DNA of 64,000 bases, taken from Arenibacter algicola (GTDB lineage Bacteria > Bacteroidota > Bacteroidia > Flavobacteriales > Flavobacteriaceae). The stretch lies in assembly GCF_000733925.1 (NCBI RefSeq), contig NZ_JPOO01000003.1, positions 124,001-188,000 of the forward strand, read 5' to 3'. The notes under the pieces are model-generated. The model ran no database searches and was not told the DNA's origin. It was given only the letters and a program-made list of their open reading frames with translations. The position numbers and the translations under genes were made by a program. Below, piece after piece: positions 24,980-34,424 of the stretch (the first letter of the stretch is position 1; every line of letters begins with the position of its first letter).

Positions 24980-27900
24980 TTAGAATGTTACTTTTAGATT
25001 AAATCCATAAGTTCCTGTAGAAGGAAGATTAAAGTTATCCAATCCCTGAGCATTTTGATTGGTACTCATTGCCAATTCTGGGTCGAAAGGAGCATCTTTG
25101 TAGATATAGAACAAATTGTTTCCAATGAACGACAATGATGCTGCAGATATTGGTAATCCTAATTTTGACACATCAATATTGTAACCCAAAGAAAGTTGGT
25201 TAACCCTAATATTGGTACGGTCATAAACATAGGCCTCTCCAACACCGTTTCTATCACCTATGGCTCTAAACCAAGTTTCGGCATCCACAGTTGTAATGGC
25301 AGCTCCAGAGGTCTGGTCTACACCATTAACCGTAACACCACCGGCATCCCTTGCATCAGCAGTTCTTTGGGAAACTCCGGCACCGTCCAACATGGATTCG
25401 GTTTGGCTAAACACGTTACCTCCAAATTTACCATTTATTTGCATACCAAGTGTAAATCTCTTGTAACTAAAGTTGTTGTTCCAGCCTAAGGTCCAATCAG
25501 GATCCAAATTACCAACAAGCTCAGTAGTTGGAGTCCTTAAAGGTTTTCCGGCATCAAACAAGATTTGTCCTTGATCGTTCCTTAAAAATTTTAAGACATA
25601 TAGGTCATTGAACGCTCCACCCTCAACCAATTTTGATTGATAACCTTCCGAGGACCCAAGATTGATTACCTTGTCGTCATCTGGTCCTATATCCACAATC
25701 TCATTGGTGTTGTTGGTAAAGTTGAAGGCCGTAACCCATTGAAAATCATCAGTCTGAACAGGGGTTGCGCTAAGCGTAATTTCCCAACCTTTATTGGTAA
25801 TTTCACCTGCGTTGATGAATTTAGTGGTGTATCCACCCTCAGATTCGGACTGCAATAACGGTACTTGAATAAACTGATCTTTACTGGTTAGACTATAATA
25901 AGTAATGTCCAATCCTAATCTGTTTTGAAAAAATCTCCAATCTGCACCAAATTCCAAACTCGTAATTATTTCTGGTTTTGCGTCCAAAAATGGCTTTACT
26001 GTATTTCTGTCTACACCACCATTACCCGCAATTGTGTTTTGTGGGTTAATTCTGTTAAAGGGTACCTCGTTACCAACTTGGGTGTAGGAGGCTCTTAATT
26101 TACCAAAACTAACGGCCTCTGGCATGGTGAACATTTCACTAAGAATACCGGTTATACCCACAGAAGGATAGAAATAAGAATCATTTCCGGTTAGGGCCAA
26201 TGTTGAAGCCCAGTCATTTCTTCCGGAAAGATCCAAGAATAACATTTCCTTAAATCCTAATTGAAGGTTGGCAAAAGCACCTTGTTTTATAACAGATCCG
26301 TCATAAGTAGAACTTACCTGAACGTTAGTTGGTAAGTTTTGAAAATTAAACTCATTAGGATAAAGTAAACCTATAGTACCTGTACCTACGCTTACACCAT
26401 CACCGTAAACTGTTTTCTGATAACTTGCTCCCAATACCCCGTTTAAACTAAAACTATCACTTAAATCGGTATCGTAGCTAAGAATGGCATCGGTATAGAC
26501 CAATTGGTCATCATACTTTCTGTAATCCCAAGCACCTTTTGGGTGTACGTTAGTGGAGTTGGAGGTAGCGGCATGTTGCTGTTCGAATTCTTTTACAGCA
26601 TAATCATAATTTCCCCTAACCTGTAATTTAAGCTTCTCGGAAATCTCATAATCAAGACTCAAACTACCTATTATCCTTTTACTTTCATCAGTTTTTGGTT
26701 GCTTGTTAACTATCCAATAAGGATTGGATTGATGGTGATCCACAACAAACCAGTTCTGCGCAAATAAGTTTCTGTCATTATCAAAAACTTCGTAATTGTT
26801 TTTGAAATCATAAAAATTTCTCTGTCTTGGAAACATATATAGCCCTGTTAATGGGTTTAGGTAATACCCTGCAGGCAACCTATTTTTTGTTTCCTCCAAA
26901 GCCATAAGAACACTGGAAGTAACAGTTACCTTATCATTGAACATCTTAGTGGATTGTTTAAAGGTAAAGTTGTTCTTCTGGTATTTATTCTCTGGTGTTA
27001 TTCCGGAAGCAGTTATATTTCCGTAAGAAAAATAGGCAGTAGTCTTATCATTACCACCACTAATAGTAACGGTATTATTGAAATTATGACCTGTTTGGAA
27101 AAATTCTTCCACATAACTACTCTGATAATCACCAGGGGTTGTAGACCAGCTTTCCTTGGCATTACCATTTGCCCCATACTTAAACTGCAAATCTGGTAAT
27201 TCAAGATAGTGTTCGAAGGTGTAACCAGAATTTAAGCTTACGGTAGTTTTACCAGACTTACCTGCTTTGGTTGTAATAACAACTACCCCATTGGCACCTT
27301 GACTACCATAAAGTACAGCTGCGTTAGAACCTTTCAGAATACTGATACTCTCAATATCGTCAGGGTTAATAGCTGAAAGTCCGTCACCCGAATCAACTCC
27401 TCCCCACATTCCTGGTTGTCCACCTTTGTTGTTGGCCATAGGAATACCGTCAATTACAAATAATGGTGAGCTATCGCCACTAAGGGATTTGTTACCCCTA
27501 AGAACAATCCTTGTAGATCCACCAGCACCAGAACTACTTTTCTTAATTTCAACACCGGCAGCTTTACCGGATATACTGTTCATGAAATTAGGATCTCTGG
27601 TTGCGGTCAACTCATCTGCCCTAACAGTCTGCTGGGCATAGGTTAAGGTTTTTTCTTCCCTCTTAATACCCAAAGCCGTTACAACCACTTCTCCCAGTTG
27701 TTCCGCATCTTCCTGCATGGATACATTAATAGTGTTTGATGCACCTACAGTAACGGATTGGGTCTTCATTCCTAGAAATGAAAATACCAATACGTTCCCG
27801 CTTTCTGCCTCAATGGAATAATTCCCATCAAAATCAGTTTGAGATCCAGTTGTGGTTCCTTGTACCAGTACGTTTACACCTGGTAGTGGGGAACCATCCG

Positions 27901-27997
27901 TAGCATCGGTAACCGTACCTGTCACCGTTTTGCTTTGCGCCAGTAACGGATAAGCTCCGAACACCAGTACAAAAAATAATAGCAATTTTTTGACCAT
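24980..27997 (-). CDS. SusC/RagA TonB-linked outer-membrane transporter
   Basis: A 1005-residue TonB-dependent barrel. After a signal peptide (about 1-20) comes a carboxypeptidase-regulatory-like domain (TVTGTVTDATDGSPLPGVNVLVQGTTTG). Next are the SusC-family segment EVVVTALGI and the plug (VLRGNKSLSGDSSPLFVIDGIPM; SISILKGSNAAVLYGSQGANGVVVITT). The 22-strand barrel ends in a C-terminal aromatic residue (LKVTF). It imports a ligand with its SusD partner using TonB energy. A LacI-type gene lies 175 bases upstream in the same direction, and a candidate operator sits in that gap. Confidence 0.97.
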   Translation of the reverse strand: MVKKLLLFFVLVFGAYPLLAQSKTVTGTVTDATDGSPLPGVNVLVQGTTTGSQTDFDGNYSIEAESGNVLVFSFLGMKTQSVTVGASNTINVSMQEDAEQLGEVVVTALGIKREEKTLTYAQQTVRADELTATRDPNFMNSISGKAAGVEIKKSSSGAGGSTRIVLRGNKSLSGDSSPLFVIDGIPMANNKGGQPGMWGGVDSGDGLSAINPDDIESISILKGSNAAVLYGSQGANGVVVITTKAGKSGKTTVSLNSGYTFEHYLELPDLQFKYGANGNAKESWSTTPGDYQSSYVEEFFQTGHNFNNTVTISGGNDKTTAYFSYGNITASGITPENKYQKNNFTFKQSTKMFNDKVTVTSSVLMALEETKNRLPAGYYLNPLTGLYMFPRQRNFYDFKNNYEVFDNDRNLFAQNWFVVDHHQSNPYWIVNKQPKTDESKRIIGSLSLDYEISEKLKLQVRGNYDYAVKEFEQQHAATSNSTNVHPKGAWDYRKYDDQLVYTDAILSYDTDLSDSFSLNGVLGASYQKTVYGDGVSVGTGTIGLLYPNEFNFQNLPTNVQVSSTYDGSVIKQGAFANLQLGFKEMLFLDLSGRNDWASTLALTGNDSYFYPSVGITGILSEMFTMPEAVSFGKLRASYTQVGNEVPFNRINPQNTIAGNGGVDRNTVKPFLDAKPEIITSLEFGADWRFFQNRLGLDITYYSLTSKDQFIQVPLLQSESEGGYTTKFINAGEITNKGWEITLSATPVQTDDFQWVTAFNFTNNTNEIVDIGPDDDKVINLGSSEGYQSKLVEGGAFNDLYVLKFLRNDQGQILFDAGKPLRTPTTELVGNLDPDWTLGWNNNFSYKRFTLGMQINGKFGGNVFSQTESMLDGAGVSQRTADARDAGGVTVNGVDQTSGAAITTVDAETWFRAIGDRNGVGEAYVYDRTNIRVNQLSLGYNIDVSKLGLPISAASLSFIGNNLFYIYKDAPFDPELAMSTNQNAQGLDNFNLPSTGTYGFNLKVTF

Positions 27998-28096
27998 AAT
28001 AAAATTGTTTGAGTTAATAAATTAGTTGTTTGTTAATATTAAGTTAAGAGTGAAATTAATCTTTTTTTTTAATAAAACAAATAGTTTCAGTGTTAA

Positions 28097-28110
28097 TGTG
28101 TTCGAGCACA
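28097..28110. promoter_or_regulatory. candidate LacI-type operator upstream of susC
   Basis: A 14-bp near-perfect palindrome, TGTG-T-TCGA-G-CACA, with a central CG as in many LacI-family operators. One base pair differs from full symmetry. It lies 100 bases upstream of the susC ATG and 63 bases past the end of the regulator gene. No second identical copy was seen in the locus. Confidence 0.35.
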
Positions 28111-28172
28111 TCAAATAAAACCTTAATTTTTATAAGGTCGAAGTTGGAATGTATTCCTCACAAGCAACCTAA

Positions 28173-29213
28173 TTAAAGGTAATAATGGGCATTTTCTGTG
28201 GTGATAATATCTATAGGAAGAAATTCCTGTGCGGGTAAAGGTTTTCCGAATAGGAAATGTTCGGCCAAATAATTAACACTCAGAAAAGCCTGCCTTTTTG
28301 GTTTTTGGTGTATTAAAAATTTGATATTCCCCTGTTTCAGGTACTTAATATTGGGTTTTAATAAATCGTAACCTATTATAGAACTGTCATCTTTTTTAAG
28401 ATCTTGAAAGGCTTCTACCAACATATATGCCTTTGAATTAGTTACAAAAAAGGCATTGATTTTGGGGTTGTCTTTTATAAATTGGGATACTTCATGTTTA
28501 AAAATGTTTTCTTCCGCGGAATTAAAAGTTTTGGAAACCATAATGTGATCGCCATCCGACTTTTCTGTAAAAAATTCGACAAAACCGTTTTCCTTTGATT
28601 GCATATGGGGTTCTTTATTGATATGGATGATGGCTATTTCATCATTCTTTCCAATTATTTTCTCCATTAAACTTGCTGCAACCCTACCACTTTGTTTTAG
28701 ATCCTGACCAATAAAAATTTGTTCTTTAAAGCAATTTATATGGTTGTTGAAGAGAACTACCGGAATTTTGGTCTCAGAACACCTTTTTAAAACCAATTGA
28801 GATTCATTTTCAAAAATGGGAGCCATTAAAAGAACATCGGGACGTGATTTAATAGCTTCCTGAGAATGTTCTACAAAAGATGATTTATTTCTAGGGTCAT
28901 AAAAATACTTCCTGATTATTATACCAAAAGGGGTGAATTGGTCGGAGGCTTCCAAAACTCCTTCATTGGCAGGAATCCAATATGGATCATTATTGGGATC
29001 CGGAAGTAGAACATGTATACTATAGGTTTTGTTTCTCTTGAGATTCCTGGCAATGGGATTGGGTTTGTAGTCTATTTCCTTAAGTACCTTATCAACTTTT
29101 TCAAAAGCATTTTTGGAAACCTTGCCTCGTTTGTGCAATACCCTATCTACTGTTCCCTTGGAAACACCTGCCATTTGGGCAATGTCCTTTATCGTATATT
29201 TCTCCTTAATCAT
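28173..29213 (-). CDS. LacI family transcriptional regulator
   Basis: A 346-residue regulator with the LacI HTH at 6-27 (YTIKDIAQMAGVSKGTVDRVLHKRG), followed by the hinge helix IDYKPNPIARNLKRN. The effector domain is of periplasmic-binding-protein type (YSIHVLLPDPNNDPYWIPANEGVLEA ... IPVVLFNNHINC ... FIGQDLKQSGRVAASLM), the ribose/sugar-binding subgroup. It probably senses the sugar imported by the locus. It lies between the symporter and susC and is transcribed toward susC. The 236-base gap upstream (29214-29449) holds no ORF I can support. Confidence 0.93.
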   Translation of the reverse strand: MIKEKYTIKDIAQMAGVSKGTVDRVLHKRGKVSKNAFEKVDKVLKEIDYKPNPIARNLKRNKTYSIHVLLPDPNNDPYWIPANEGVLEASDQFTPFGIIIRKYFYDPRNKSSFVEHSQEAIKSRPDVLLMAPIFENESQLVLKRCSETKIPVVLFNNHINCFKEQIFIGQDLKQSGRVAASLMEKIIGKNDEIAIIHINKEPHMQSKENGFVEFFTEKSDGDHIMVSKTFNSAEENIFKHEVSQFIKDNPKINAFFVTNSKAYMLVEAFQDLKKDDSSIIGYDLLKPNIKYLKQGNIKFLIHQKPKRQAFLSVNYLAEHFLFGKPLPAQEFLPIDIITTENAHYYL

Positions 29214-29449
29214 GCTAGTAGTTGACCCGAGAACAGGATTTAATTTTTGGCATATAAATAAACTCTTAACAGTTTGCTAACATTAAATATAGAAATATTC
29301 CTTACAAATTACCTAAAATTTTCGTGCACTTGAATAATATTAGGTATTAACCAACCATCAAACCTACTTATATCCAGCAAAAATGGAACGGTGCTAATTT
29401 GTCTTTAGGTATTACTGCAAAACTAAAACAAATGACATAAAGAAAAGTA

Positions 29450-31156
29450 TTATGCTTCTATAGGAGGATTTTTAAGAAGACGATCAAAACCTTCCAATAT
29501 TGTAGCCAATACTATTATTAGGCAACATCCGAAAGCATTTAACCACAAATAGGACATCCAATCGTAACTCCAGCCAATAATTACGATGCACTGTGTTATT
29601 AAGGCTGCTACAAAAACCGCATTGCCCTTTATAAATTTAAAAAAGAAGGCGATCAGAAAAATACCTAGAACATTCCCATAAAAAATAGAGCCTATAATAT
29701 TGACCAATTGAATGAGATTATCAAATAGGTTGGCCACACAAGCAATTGCAATGGCTACAGCGCCCCACATAAGGGTAAATAACTTTGATACCTTTACATA
29801 ATGTGCCTGTGTAAATTCACCTTTCTTATTTCGTTTGTACAAATCCAAAGATGTAACCGTTCCCAAAGCATTTAATTCAGAGGCGGTTGAGGACATTGCA
29901 GCTGAAAGTATCACAGCCAATAAAAGACCAATAAGTCCTTTGGGCAGAAAATTTAAAATAAAATGAATAAAAACATAATCTTTGTCATTTGTCTCTACAC
30001 TTTCATCGGCCATAGAAATTAGTGCTTGGGCCGCCTGCCTATTTTCCTTATCCTTATTGTTAATACTTACAATGTGTTGTTTGGCATCTTCAATGGCATC
30101 GTACTCCTTAAGATCAAGGGCTCCGGAAAATTTATTCTGGGCCATTCTTTTTTCACTCTCCAAAACCAAATGTTCTTCTTCCAATATCTTATAGTCTTCC
30201 GAATAGGAAGATTCCATTATGGCATTGGTAGCAGCCGGATTAAAGTTTAGAGGAGAATGGTTGAATTGAAAAAAAATAAATACCATTACACCCACTAGTA
30301 AAATAAAGAATTGCATTGGTATTTTTAGCAATCCATTGAAAATTAATCCAAGTTGACTTTCCCTAACCGTTTTTCCGGAGAGATATCTTTGCACCTGACT
30401 CTGGTCCGTCCCAAAGTAGGCCAAAGCAAGAAAAAGTCCACCTGTAATTCCGCTCCAAAAGGTATAACGGCTTGTGGTATTGACACTAAAGTCCAAAATA
30501 TTCAATTTATCACCTGCCCCGGCAATTTTCAGGGCCTTGCTAAAAGTAATGTCCTCCGGCAAATAACCAAGTATAAAAAAGAATGCGATAAACATTCCTG
30601 TCATTATAATAAACATTTGTTGTTTATGTGTAACACTCACAGCCCTGGTACCACCAGAAACGGTATAAATGATAACAAGGATACCTATTAGAATATTTAA
30701 GGTTTTTAAGTCCCAGCCCAATACGGCGGAAAGAATAATTGAAGGAGCAAAAATGGTAATCCCGGCAGCAAGACCGCGTTGAATTAAAAATAACAATGCT
30801 GCCAGGGTCCTTGTTTTAAGGTCGAAGCGGTTTTCTAAAAATTCATAGGCGGTATATACATTAAGCCTGTGATATATGGGAACAAAAACAAGACATATTA
30901 TAATCATGGCCAATGGCAGGCCAAAATAAAACTGAACAAACCCCATTCCGTCATGAAAGGCCTGTCCGGGAGTGGACAAAAATGTAATGGCACTGGCCTG
31001 GGTTGCCATTACGGATAGTCCTATGGTCCACCATTTGGCATCGTGACCACCAAGAACATAGTCCGTTACATTCTTACTTCCCTTTGTTCTCCAAACACCA
31101 TATCCAACAATGAACATAAGGGTTCCGACAAGTATGATCCAATCTATTGCAGCCAT
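29450..31156 (-). CDS. sodium:solute symporter (SSS family) with large hydrophilic insert
   Basis: A 568-residue inner-membrane symporter with about 13 hydrophobic segments. SSS features include YVLGGHDAKWWTIGLSVMATQASAITFLSTPG (30-63), YTAYEFLENRF (101-111), VSGGTRAVSVTHKQQ (166-180), LALAYFGTDQSQVQRYLSGK (243-262) and ILSAAMSSTASELNALGTV (416-434). Residues about 300-392 form a charged, helix-prone insert (EEEHLVLESEKRMAQ, EDAKQHIV) unlike the short loop of typical members. The substrate is probably a sugar or sugar acid related to the locus. A 33-codon membrane peptide ends one base upstream. Confidence 0.93.
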   Translation of the reverse strand: MAAIDWIILVGTLMFIVGYGVWRTKGSKNVTDYVLGGHDAKWWTIGLSVMATQASAITFLSTPGQAFHDGMGFVQFYFGLPLAMIIICLVFVPIYHRLNVYTAYEFLENRFDLKTRTLAALLFLIQRGLAAGITIFAPSIILSAVLGWDLKTLNILIGILVIIYTVSGGTRAVSVTHKQQMFIIMTGMFIAFFFILGYLPEDITFSKALKIAGAGDKLNILDFSVNTTSRYTFWSGITGGLFLALAYFGTDQSQVQRYLSGKTVRESQLGLIFNGLLKIPMQFFILLVGVMVFIFFQFNHSPLNFNPAATNAIMESSYSEDYKILEEEHLVLESEKRMAQNKFSGALDLKEYDAIEDAKQHIVSINNKDKENRQAAQALISMADESVETNDKDYVFIHFILNFLPKGLIGLLLAVILSAAMSSTASELNALGTVTSLDLYKRNKKGEFTQAHYVKVSKLFTLMWGAVAIAIACVANLFDNLIQLVNIIGSIFYGNVLGIFLIAFFFKFIKGNAVFVAALITQCIVIIGWSYDWMSYLWLNAFGCCLIIVLATILEGFDRLLKNPPIEA

Positions 31157-31157
31157 T

Positions 31158-31259
31158 TTATCGGTTTCCGGTCATTATTAAATAAAAAACAATTATGTAG
31201 ATAATATTGAGCACTATTACTAGCGTATACTCTTTTTTCCAATCAAATTTCTCGAACAT
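31158..31259 (-). CDS. 33-residue single-helix membrane peptide upstream of the symporter
   Basis: ATG at 31259 to TAA at 31158 encodes 33 residues: a charged N-terminus (MFEKFDWKKEY) followed by one hydrophobic helix (TLVIVLNIIYIIVFYLIM) and a short polar tail. The stop is 1 base before the symporter ATG, and the PIG-L gene ends 22 bases upstream. All three therefore look co-transcribed and this pair translationally coupled. Size and placement suggest a small accessory subunit of the symporter, as seen for other SSS or Kdp transporters; that is inference. Confidence 0.65.
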   Translation of the reverse strand: MFEKFDWKKEYTLVIVLNIIYIIVFYLIMTGNR

Positions 31260-31281
31260 AACTATTCTTGTTATTTGTTTT

Positions 31282-33792
31282 TTACTTTTGGCTTTCCTGT
31301 TGTAGGGAAAGCATATTGGCAAACAGTCTGTAAGCCCCGGTTACACCCGCCGGTAATTCCCTGAAAAAGCTTAATCCCGTATAAATATAGTTCCCCTTAC
31401 CGTATGGTGCAACTAAAAGGCTACCAGATAAAGCTGGTTCCCCTTCATCGTTCATTGAAAGTATAGGAGTAAACTCCTTGGACCATTGATCTGGAAAATA
31501 CAGACCACGTTCCTGTACCCAGCCATTAAAATCGTTTTGGGTTATTTTATTTGGATAATTTACAAGGGGATGCGTTTTGGCCAGTATGCTTACATTGGAG
31601 GTTTCATCGGTTACCCTGTCACGGCTAATGGATAAGGGGTAGGGGGCCAGGTTTTCCATGTCCAATCCATTTCTGCCAGCTGTGTTGTATTGAATAATCA
31701 AGTTACCGCCCTCCTTTACATAATCCAATAAATAACGCTGCTTAAATTTTAATTCATCCACTACATTGTAGGCCCTTATACCAACAACAATAGCATCAAA
31801 CTTGGCCAAGGATCCGGCTTGTATAGCTGTTGGGTCTATTTTTTCAACCTTATATCCAATTTGTATCAGACTTTCGGGAATTTCATCGCCAGCCCCGTTT
31901 ATATATCCAATGTTTTCTCCATTCTTATTAATGTCCAGTCGAACCACTTTGGTTTCGGAAGGCATGAGCACCGATTGTTTGGGGATATGGTCATAGGATA
32001 TTTCTATCAATTCTTTGGATATTTCCTTGCCATCCACCTTAATAATGGGGGAGATATAATTTTCATCTTCAGTTGAAGGTGGAGTTAAGATAAAATGTAA
32101 TATTCGTTGGTCACCTTTTTTTCCTATTTCAAAAGGTTGTATTTCCTGATCAACCTTCCAACCTTTTCCAAAACACAGCTGTAGTTCCCCCTTAACATTA
32201 TCTTTAAGTGCTTTTATTGTAACCGGTATTTTCTTGGGTTCGGAGTTGGCAAAAATGATCACCTTATCCTTAAAACTAGCTGTAGCCTCCGGCAATATTT
32301 CAAAAGGTTGATATATTTCCCCTTTTTCAGGTTTGGAATATCTGTATACAATTGGTTTTTTAATATTTATGGTAAATCCGAGGAATTCCATTTCAAAATT
32401 CACCTCAAAGGCATGGGGAGTTTCCGGTTTACCAATTAGATTTTGGTCCTTTACCATATACATTCCCGTAGTGCCTTTACTGTTTAACCAATATGGACTA
32501 GTGTATTCCTTATTGCTAGGAACATTTAGATTTATTTGGAACAATTCCTTTTTGTTTTCCTTTAGGGCTATATTTTTATTTATACTATTATCCGAGCCAG
32601 TGGAAACTGTTAACAGATTGATATTGGCATTGCTTCTGTTCAGTGCTTCAATATGTATATCGATAGTACTTCCGGGATAAGTGTTGGATTCTGAGGCGGT
32701 TGCTTCCAAATAAAGTCCACATACCGATTGGATAATATCCTCCAACTCCTTTTTCTTGATTTCCTTCCAATGCCCGTCCTGCAATTTCAAAATGGCCTTA
32801 TACCCTTCAATAAGTTGTGGCAAGTGTTTCGACGGTTGGGCAAAATCGAAATTTCTTTCAATTTCATATAAAATTTTCCCAACTGCCTCACCACCTTCAA
32901 CGCGTGACCAAGTAGTATTTATTCCGTCGAAAATATCGGATTTGTCTTTTGGGAGGTCGCCCTTTAAAAGTTCTATATACTCGTTCTCACTGCCTCGTGT
33001 AGCCAATCTTCCAAAACCTTGGCACAAATGCTGGCTACTGGCAAGTGATGCTATTTCGTTGTTTGAAACTCCCCTTAACGGATAGTAGACCCCAACATCC
33101 AGATCGATCATTTTGGATTTGTCCGCTTTTTGAAATTTATCCTCACTGCCGTAAAACCACCAAGAGGTATTAAAAAAAAGTCGTTTTGGTTGCCATACCT
33201 CCGTGCTTTTTAATTGTTCCGGATATATATATGGATTGTTGGTCAAATCGAAGGCCTCATAGCTCAGCATGGCAGAAGAGGTGTGGTGTCCGTGGGTAGA
33301 TCCTGGTGATCTGTGGTCAAATCTATTGATAATAACATCTGGTTTAAAATTGCGTATAATCCAGACTACGTCGCTTAACACCGCCTCTTTGTTCCAGATC
33401 TTAAGGGTTTCATTCGGGTGCTTGGAGTAGCCAAAATCGTTGGCCCTTGTAAAAAATTGTTCTCCGCCATCAATACGCCTCGCGGCCAACAATTCCTGTG
33501 TTCTTAATACTCCCAGTAACTCCCTAAGCTCGGAACCTATCAAATTTTGGCCTCCATCCCCGCGGGTTAGCGATAAGTAGGCCGTTTTAGCCTTTACTTC
33601 ATTGGAAAGATAGGAAATTAGTCGTGTATTTTCATCATCGGGATGAGCAGCAATATATAGTGCCGAACCCAAAAAATTTAATTTTTGAATGGAATGAAAA
33701 ATGTCCGAAGATGTATTTTTTTTTGGTGCTTGAGCGTCAATAAGTTGGCATGAGAGTAGTATCCCAAATAAGAATACCCAAGGAAGGCGCAT
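31282..33792 (-). CDS. secreted PIG-L family deacetylase
   Basis: An 836-residue exported protein (signal peptide about 1-21). The LmbE/PIG-L fold occupies about 40-290. Its zinc motif is AAHPDDE (48-54), the second metal site is STHGHHTSS (165-173), and TRGDGGQN and RRIDGGEQFF are conserved loops. The rest (about 350-836) is a beta-rich region plus a ThuA/GATase-like segment (FDAIVVGIRAYN ... GGNLIIQYNT). PIG-L enzymes remove N-acetyl groups from sugars or glycosides, so an N-acetylated or acylated glycoconjugate is a likely substrate. A promoter box lies just upstream, and the gene leads the PIG-L/peptide/symporter unit. Confidence 0.9.
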   Translation of the reverse strand: MRLPWVFLFGILLSCQLIDAQAPKKNTSSDIFHSIQKLNFLGSALYIAAHPDDENTRLISYLSNEVKAKTAYLSLTRGDGGQNLIGSELRELLGVLRTQELLAARRIDGGEQFFTRANDFGYSKHPNETLKIWNKEAVLSDVVWIIRNFKPDVIINRFDHRSPGSTHGHHTSSAMLSYEAFDLTNNPYIYPEQLKSTEVWQPKRLFFNTSWWFYGSEDKFQKADKSKMIDLDVGVYYPLRGVSNNEIASLASSQHLCQGFGRLATRGSENEYIELLKGDLPKDKSDIFDGINTTWSRVEGGEAVGKILYEIERNFDFAQPSKHLPQLIEGYKAILKLQDGHWKEIKKKELEDIIQSVCGLYLEATASESNTYPGSTIDIHIEALNRSNANINLLTVSTGSDNSINKNIALKENKKELFQINLNVPSNKEYTSPYWLNSKGTTGMYMVKDQNLIGKPETPHAFEVNFEMEFLGFTINIKKPIVYRYSKPEKGEIYQPFEILPEATASFKDKVIIFANSEPKKIPVTIKALKDNVKGELQLCFGKGWKVDQEIQPFEIGKKGDQRILHFILTPPSTEDENYISPIIKVDGKEISKELIEISYDHIPKQSVLMPSETKVVRLDINKNGENIGYINGAGDEIPESLIQIGYKVEKIDPTAIQAGSLAKFDAIVVGIRAYNVVDELKFKQRYLLDYVKEGGNLIIQYNTAGRNGLDMENLAPYPLSISRDRVTDETSNVSILAKTHPLVNYPNKITQNDFNGWVQERGLYFPDQWSKEFTPILSMNDEGEPALSGSLLVAPYGKGNYIYTGLSFFRELPAGVTGAYRLFANMLSLQQESQK

Positions 33793-33816
33793 ATAATTTA
33801 TGTTTTAGTTGGTTCC

Positions 33817-33824
33817 CAAATATA
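33817..33824 (-). promoter_or_regulatory. -7 box of the PIG-L/symporter unit
   Basis: TATATTTG on the minus strand, 24 bases before the PIG-L start codon. No TTG at the usual spacing was found, so the promoter may need an activator. Confidence 0.45.
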
Positions 33825-33870
33825 AAGATATAAAATCCGTAGCTGTAATTTTTACAACTACTTTAACAAC

Positions 33871-34419
33871 TTAAAGAACATCGCTGCTTTCCAAGGAGTC
33901 TTCATAGGTTTGCGCCAAAGCTATGGCTTTCTGAAGCATCATGTTATTGGGGTAGGTAAAAAGCTCTCCATTATTCCTTCTGAGATGTACATGAAAGGCC
34001 CTTATATCCTCAATAAGATAAACTTCATTGGGCAATTCAATTTCCTTGTCCATTATTTTTATCTTATCCCCGATCTTAAACGGAAATGAAAAAAATAGTA
34101 TAACCCCAGCAGTAACATTGCTCAATATGGACCATTGAGCAAAAAGGGCCACCCCTATAACGGCAAAAACTGAAGAAAATACCAGGCCGATATCCTTCAT
34201 TTGCACACCCCAAATCAGAATCAAGGCAACTATTCCAAAAGCAGAAAGTCCAACAGTGGAGTATTTTACGATCAAGCGCGTACGTACCTCATTAATATCA
34301 CTTATTTTACCAACTTTTTGAATTGCTTTGGTACCCAAATACTTTAATATCAAGAGGACCAATAAACATATACCAGTGCCTAAAAGTTCATTTTTGTACT
34401 CCAAATAAAATGTTTCCAT
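33871..34419 (-). CDS. small MscS-type mechanosensitive channel protein
   Basis: A 182-residue membrane protein. Two to three helices (GICLLVLLILKYLG; YSTVGLSAFGIVALILIWGV; SSVFAVIGVALFAQWSILSNVTAGVILFF) are followed by the MscS beta domain start FPFKIGDKIKIMD and a strand region. The third helix with its Gly/Ala/Ser pattern corresponds to the MscS pore helix. The C-terminal domain is much shorter than in E. coli MscS (286 residues). It would act in the inner membrane as an osmotic release valve. It lies 5 bases downstream of the lipoprotein gene. Confidence 0.88.
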   Translation of the reverse strand: METFYLEYKNELLGTGICLLVLLILKYLGTKAIQKVGKISDINEVRTRLIVKYSTVGLSAFGIVALILIWGVQMKDIGLVFSSVFAVIGVALFAQWSILSNVTAGVILFFSFPFKIGDKIKIMDKEIELPNEVYLIEDIRAFHVHLRRNNGELFTYPNNMMLQKAIALAQTYEDSLESSDVL

Positions 34420-34424
34420 AGAAA

